From NCBI RefSeq assembly GCF_030813635.1, contig NZ_JAUSUM010000004.1:142851-206850 (forward strand): a stretch of 64,000 nt of DNA. The letters are read 5' to 3'. Below the pieces are notes generated by a model that saw nothing but the letters and a program-made list of their open reading frames with translations, had not been told where the DNA came from and ran no database searches. The position numbers and the translations under genes were made by a program. The stretch comes from Salibacterium salarium (GTDB taxonomy: Bacteria > Bacillota > Bacilli > Bacillales > Marinococcaceae). Positions 59,722 to 64,000 of this stretch are shown piece after piece. How positions within the stretch are numbered: position 1 is the stretch's first letter; each line of letters begins with the position of its first letter.

Positions 59722-60429
59722 CTAACGGACGGTTACTTTAAGAAAATGACTAGCTGAAGGTAAGAAGCGAAAGTCTGTTTCATATAATTCAGCGTCCGCG
59801 CTTTTTTTCTTTAATAGGGAAATTAATTTATCTAAATGTGGATAACGTTCATCTTTAAAATCTACTAAAGGGTAAATCAAAATAGATCCCCCGCTTTTCG
59901 TCACTCGAACAAGTTCTTTAATTGCTTCTATATGGAATGAAAAATCAAACTGCTCTTGGTATAGAAATAAAAAGTGATTGCATACAATAAATGAAAACGT
60001 ATTATCATAGAAAGGTAAGTTAGGCAGTGTACCGGGAACATATTTTTCTTTAGTATTATCTTGTCGGTATTGATCCATAAACTGCTGAAACGAACGATTC
60101 CTCATTTCATCGTGGTCATGTAAGGTATGGTAATAATCCCAATTAAAAAGATTTCCCTTTTCGGATAACTTTTCTGAGGCTGTTTTCATTTCCTTTCTTC
60201 CAAGTTCATACATCTCTTCATTTGAAAGGTTGTATAAAGGGTCAACGGCTATGGCCTCATGCCCTGTTTTTATTAAGGCAGCCGTAAACGATGAAGCTCC
60301 AGCACCTACATCAAGGACGATGTCTGAACGAAAATCTTTTTTGTGTAACATGAACATTTCTTTGTACTCCGTGTAAGAGCGGCAAGTCATCGCAATACCT
60401 TGTTGTGCATATAACTCTGTTTTTCTCAT
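59722..60429 (-). CDS. Class I SAM-dependent methyltransferase
   Basis: 235 residues from ATG 60429 with AAGGAG about 12 bases upstream on the minus strand; an in-frame ATG eight codons earlier precedes that site. YTEYKEMFMLHKKDFRSDIVLDVGAGASSFTAALIKTGHEAIAVDPLYN is motif I and II; LPNLPFYDNTFSFIVCNHFLFLYQEQFDFSFHIEAIKELVRVTKSGGSILIYPLVDF holds motifs IV-VI. This layout is found in a group of Bacillus SAM methyltransferases of unknown substrate. Convergent with pxpA, separated by about 90 bp with a weak GGCGGA…TCCGC hairpin. Confidence 0.85.
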   Translation of the reverse strand: MRKTELYAQQGIAMTCRSYTEYKEMFMLHKKDFRSDIVLDVGAGASSFTAALIKTGHEAIAVDPLYNLSNEEMYELGRKEMKTASEKLSEKGNLFNWDYYHTLHDHDEMRNRSFQQFMDQYRQDNTKEKYVPGTLPNLPFYDNTFSFIVCNHFLFLYQEQFDFSFHIEAIKELVRVTKSGGSILIYPLVDFKDERYPHLDKLISLLKKKSADAELYETDFRFLPSASHFLKVTVR

Positions 60430-60680
60430 CTTCTCGTCTCTCCTTTTCTCCACTTAACTCAGCTAAACTAAAACTTCTATATATTATAGGAAATATATGT
60501 ATCCCCTGCAATAAAATTATGCGATGAAGTGTAAATTTAAGTAAAAAGTCTGAATTTTTGATAACGAATGATAATTTTCTATTTTATATTACATTCATTC
60601 GTATTATACTAGTAGCAAGGACTTTTTACTTATTTAATAGAACACCATTTGTATGCGATTACATAAAAGGGGATGTTTAC

Positions 60681-62438
60681 ATGAAGTTACGGTCGCGGCT
60701 ACTCATTATTTGTTTAACTTTGTTAATTGTACCTATGGTTATTTTAGGTATTATCAGCTATCAAACGGCAGAAGGAGAGCTGAATGACGCAAGTGAAGTC
60801 AGCCTAGAAAACTATGTAGGTATGGCAATGGATATGACTGAACATATGCAGCGGGCTGTTGAAGAGGGAGAAATGGATGAAGGTGAAGCCAAGGAACAGA
60901 TTAAAGAAAGCATACTTGGACCATCAGAAGGTGAGAAAGAACGATCTATTACAGAAGACATAGATTTAGGACCAAATGGTTATTTTTATATTTTGGATAG
61001 CGAAGGTGAATTGGTCGCCCACCCGAATCAAGAAGGAGACAACATATGGGATTCAGAAGGAGAAGGCGGCGACTTATTCATACAAAATGTCATTGAAAAA
61101 GCACATGCAGGCGGAGGGTTTGTTAACTATGAATGGCCGCTTCCAAACGATCCAGAAACAAGTGAAGAAAAGATTATTTACGCAGAATATAATGAAGATT
61201 GGGATTGGGTTATTGTTGCGGGTTCTTATATGTCCGACTTTAATGAAGGGGCATCACATGTCTTAGAAGTCCTTTTACTGACATTGGGAATTGCTGTTGT
61301 TATAGGTGGCATCCTTATTTTCTATTTCGCAAACCGTATATCAAAACCGGTAGAACAATTGAATCATGAAGTGAAATTAGTTGCTGATGGTAATTTAAGT
61401 GAACGAAATCTTAACATTAATAGAGGGGACGAAATAGGAGCATTATCCAAAGAAGTAGATAATATGAAAGCCTCACTTCGCTCTATTATTCACTCTGTCA
61501 GTGAGTCTTCTCAGCAAGTTTCTGCTATGTCAGAAGAATTAAACGCGACTACCGGAGAAAATGCAAAAGCTGCTGAGATGATGGCACAATCGGTACAAGA
61601 TGTTAGTCATCAATCGAGTCAACAATCAAGTTATTCTGATCACTCAAGTCAAGCTATGAAAGAAATTGAGACAACCGTCGCGGAACTTCATCGCAAGACA
61701 GAACAAACGAAAGAGTCTACGCAAGTCGCTACAGAAAAGACTAATTCTGGTAAAGAAATGATTTCCACATTAACGGATGAAGTAACTAATTTACAGAAAT
61801 TGACGACGGAGACGAATGGTGAAATTCAAGAATTAGAACAAAAGTCCGACCAAATTAATGACATTGTATCTTTAATAACCGATATATCGGAACAAACGAA
61901 TTTACTCGCATTAAATGCTGCAATAGAAGCCGCAAGAGCAGGGGAAAGTGGTAAAGGTTTTGCGGTTGTTGCTGAAGAAGTTCGAAAACTGGCAGAACGA
62001 TCCAATTCATCAGCTTCTGATATTAATCAGTTAATAAGTGAAATTCAGGATACTGTTAAACGCTCGGCTGCCTCTATGAATGAAAATCATCAAAAAGCAG
62101 AAACCTGTGAATTACGGGCAAAAGAAACAGACGAAACGTTTGATCAAATTGAAGAGGCAGTATCATCTATTGCAAACGACGTAAATATGATGGAGACGTC
62201 TCTAGCTGCCATTGATGAAAAGACAGAAGCTTCGATGAAACAAATGGAGCACACGAAAACGTTAAGTAATACAACAGCAGAAGAGGTCGAGCAAGTAGCA
62301 GGCGGTATAGAAGAACAAAATGCATCGATGGAAGAAATAAGCGCCTCAGCTGAGAACTTAAGTCATGTGGCAGAATCGATGCAAGAAAGCATATCTGCCT
62401 TCCGGTTGGAAAACAATGAAACAAAAGAAGAAGAGTAG
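60681..62438 (+). CDS. Methyl-accepting chemotaxis protein with Cache sensor domain
   Basis: 585 residues from ATG 60681 (AAAAGGGGA upstream). First span [22 protein letters not shown], an extracellular domain of about 160 residues with [18 protein letters not shown] and [13 protein letters not shown], which mark a single-Cache (sCache_2) sensor, second span [25 protein letters not shown] ([28 protein letters not shown]), and the signalling domain with the tip [40 protein letters not shown]. It couples to CheA/CheW. The ligand is unknown; sCache domains often bind small carboxylates. Isolated gene, closed by a terminator. Confidence 0.95.
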   Translation: MKLRSRLLIICLTLLIVPMVILGIISYQTAEGELNDASEVSLENYVGMAMDMTEHMQRAVEEGEMDEGEAKEQIKESILGPSEGEKERSITEDIDLGPNGYFYILDSEGELVAHPNQEGDNIWDSEGEGGDLFIQNVIEKAHAGGGFVNYEWPLPNDPETSEEKIIYAEYNEDWDWVIVAGSYMSDFNEGASHVLEVLLLTLGIAVVIGGILIFYFANRISKPVEQLNHEVKLVADGNLSERNLNINRGDEIGALSKEVDNMKASLRSIIHSVSESSQQVSAMSEELNATTGENAKAAEMMAQSVQDVSHQSSQQSSYSDHSSQAMKEIETTVAELHRKTEQTKESTQVATEKTNSGKEMISTLTDEVTNLQKLTTETNGEIQELEQKSDQINDIVSLITDISEQTNLLALNAAIEAARAGESGKGFAVVAEEVRKLAERSNSSASDINQLISEIQDTVKRSAASMNENHQKAETCELRAKETDETFDQIEEAVSSIANDVNMMETSLAAIDEKTEASMKQMEHTKTLSNTTAEEVEQVAGGIEEQNASMEEISASAENLSHVAESMQESISAFRLENNETKEEE

Positions 62439-62549
62439 ATACATGAAGAAGCAAGGCAAAGTCTTCTGGAGGGAATTCATGGAAACTGCATACAAATTTT
62501 CAGTGTATGGATATGATAGAAATTTGTCGAGGTGACGAGAATAGTAAAA

Positions 62550-62578
62550 GCTCAAGTGAGTCTAACTTGAGCTTTTTT
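62550..62578. terminator. Bidirectional terminator between the chemoreceptor and the short membrane gene
   Basis: GCTCAAGT (62550-62557) pairs with ACTTGAGC (62565-62572), then TTTTTT on +; AAAAG precedes it, giving a T-run on the minus strand. Confidence 0.85.
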
Positions 62579-62579
62579 G

Positions 62580-62726
62580 CTATAAAAGCAAACTTAACAG
62601 AATGAGTGCGCCAATAATGAGAACAGCGAGAGCGACGATGCGTAAAATACAGCCAACACCACGCATGATAAGCGGGAATAAGAAAATAATCATAACGATG
62701 AGGATAATTATTGTAAGTGGATCCAA
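62580..62726 (-). CDS. Small membrane protein, 48 residues
   Basis: TTG at 62726 has AAGGAGAG nine bases upstream on the minus strand. The product is almost entirely hydrophobic with one basic break: MDPLTIIILIVMIIFLFPLI, then MRGVGCILRIVALAVL and IIGALILLSLLL. This gives a two-helix hairpin with a single Cys. The stop is two bases from the shared terminator. Ribosome binding site, full-length frame and terminator support a real gene; no family is recognised. Longer frames in the other registers of this strand lack these signals. Confidence 0.65.
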   Translation of the reverse strand: MDPLTIIILIVMIIFLFPLIMRGVGCILRIVALAVLIIGALILLSLLL

Positions 62727-62965
62727 ACCACATCTCTCCTTGTCATCCATTTTTGTAATGCCATCATATAGGTTTCCCTCTAATCTTATGATTATAACTT
62801 GTGATGTAGTAGCGAAAAATCTTTATTATTGCCGATTTATGAATTATTCTCACCAATATAATCTATTTGTGTTCATTTGTCACATTTCTAAGGAAAGGGT
62901 ATAATTTTCTATTAGTCTCACGAAATATACCGATAGATTTTATATAACAAAGAGGAGTCATTTGT

Positions 62966-64000
62966 ATGGGGCAACAACAAGAGTATAGTAGAGTCTTAAT
63001 AGCATCATTATTGATTGCCGGTTCATTTGTTGCGGTATTAAATCAGACACTGATGATTACGGCGATTCCGCCAATAATGGAAGAAATGAATATTACAGCA
63101 AATACAGCACAGTGGTTAACTACCGTCTTTATGCTTGTAAACGGTATCATGATTCCGATATCAGCGTTTTTGATGGAAAAATTCACAACACGACAGTTAT
63201 TTATGACAGCGATGGGCGTGTTTGCGTTTGGTACATTGTTCGGAGCGCTTGCTACTAATTTTCCATTATTAATTACAGGGCGAATCATTCAGTCTGCCGG
63301 AGCTGGTGTGATGCTTCCGCTTATGCAGACGGTGTTCCTGCTTATATTTCCGGTTGAAAAACGAGGGGCAGCCATGGGGTACATTGGGCTGGTTATTTCG
63401 TTTGCACCGGCAATCGGACCGACGTTATCCGGCTGGGTAACATCAAATTTGGAATGGCGTTATTTGTTTTGGGGGATTCTTCCGCTTGCCCTTATAATGA
63501 TAGTCATTGCTTATTTTATTATGAGAAATGTTACGGAACTGAAAAACCCGAAAGTCGACCCAAAATCAATTATATTATCAACGTTTGGGTTCGGCGGACT
63601 TTTGTATGGGTTTACGAGTGCTGGTAATAATGGATGGACACATCCTATTACGCTTGGCGTGCTTGTGTTTGGCTCAGCGGCTATTATCTTTTTCATCTTG
63701 CGTCAGCTTAGCATGAACCACCCGATGCTTGAGTTTCGGGTGTTTAAACAAAGAATTTTCACCCTTTCAACGATTATCTGTATGGTTGGTTTTATGGGGT
63801 TAATTGGGTTGGAAACAATCATTCCATTATATGTACAAAACATGCGCGGATTTTCGGCAATGGAATCAGGTCTTGTATTATTTCCTGGGGCTCTTATTGC
63901 TGGGTTAATGGCTCCTGTTACTGGACGAATTTTTGACCGAATTGGAGCACGTTCCCTTGCTATTCCAGGTCTTTTTCTCATGTCGCTGTCAACATTAGGA
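62966..64000 (+). CDS. DHA2-family (EmrB/QacA-type) multidrug efflux MFS transporter, N-terminal part
   Basis: Open from ATG 62966 (AGAGGAGT nine bases upstream) through the right edge; 345 codons are visible of an expected 450-520. Spans start with RVLIASLLIAGSFVAVLNQTLMITAIPPIMEEM, where the N-x-T replaces the usual D..IVN.ALP of motif D1. QWLTTVFMLVNGIMIPISAFLMEKF, TGRIIQSAGAGVMLPLMQTV, GLVISFAPAIGPTLSGWV (motif C of drug:H+ antiporters, GP..GP-like) and WRYLFWGILPL follow. Such transporters export cationic dyes, drugs or detergents using the proton gradient. A regulator is not adjacent. Confidence 0.93.
   Translation, partial: MGQQQEYSRVLIASLLIAGSFVAVLNQTLMITAIPPIMEEMNITANTAQWLTTVFMLVNGIMIPISAFLMEKFTTRQLFMTAMGVFAFGTLFGALATNFPLLITGRIIQSAGAGVMLPLMQTVFLLIFPVEKRGAAMGYIGLVISFAPAIGPTLSGWVTSNLEWRYLFWGILPLALIMIVIAYFIMRNVTELKNPKVDPKSIILSTFGFGGLLYGFTSAGNNGWTHPITLGVLVFGSAAIIFFILRQLSMNHPMLEFRVFKQRIFTLSTIICMVGFMGLIGLETIIPLYVQNMRGFSAMESGLVLFPGALIAGLMAPVTGRIFDRIGARSLAIPGLFLMSLSTLG

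Overview
The window reads as chromosomal DNA of a low-to-moderate GC Gram-positive of the Bacillaceae. Evidence is strong AGGAGG-type ribosome binding sites, TTG/GTG starts, families typical of Bacillus relatives (YesK, YoaP, DUF4317, DUF4003, DbpA/YxiN, KipI/KipA) and a type I-C CRISPR-Cas locus. The exported lipoproteins are very acidic, which suggests a halophile or haloalkaliphile; this is inference. No rRNA or tRNA was recognised.

Layout. 0-8.4 kb is a decayed defence/mobile region: the 3' end of hsdM, a frameshifted hsdS, two gene stubs fused by a deletion, an intact SF1 helicase with a C-terminal nuclease-like domain, a 5'-truncated ISL3 element, two remnants of the same Rpn-type transposase-like gene and, between them, a PemK/MazF toxin-antitoxin pair and half an MFS gene. 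8.6-12 kb is a complete phnDCEE importer operon with a candidate Pho box and a hairpin over the phnD ribosome binding site. 12-19.3 kb mixes small or decayed genes (a hendecad coiled-coil gene and its dead copy, a KAS III remnant, two SRPBCC remnants) with a YoaP-type acetyltransferase, DUF4317 and a divergent LysE/LysR pair. 19.4-27.5 kb is a galactoside operon: ABC importer, GH35 beta-galactosidase, LacI regulator, GH36 alpha-galactosidase. 27.6-45.7 kb holds AlkC, a methyltransferase, a phosphoesterase, an XRE/DUF3278 pair beside a broken ABC ATPase, an IS21 scrap, a SWIM protein, an MFS/MerR pair with a textbook MerR promoter, DUF4003, a PH-domain protein, dbpA and a TetR-led cluster.

45.8-54.65 kb is the type I-C locus cas3-cas5-cas8c-cas7-cas4-cas1-cas2 plus array. 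All interference genes are open. All three adaptation genes are broken: cas4 and cas2 by one-base deletions, cas1 by an in-frame stop replacing the conserved glutamate codon. The distal end of the array is cut by an IS3 remnant. As read, the locus could interfere but not acquire spacers.

55.5-59.6 kb is a 5-oxoprolinase region (pxpB, pxpC, IclR regulator, NRAMP-type pseudogene, pxpA); the pseudogene carries a 132-bp GC-rich repeat inserted in frame. The window ends with a methyltransferase, a chemoreceptor, a 48-residue membrane protein and the start of a DHA2-type efflux pump.

The points most worth following are the adaptation-dead CRISPR locus, the helicase-nuclease next to a broken restriction system, the phnD leader, and several short genes with their own signals. 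Several frameshifts lie in A-runs, so read-level checking matters before they are called biological.
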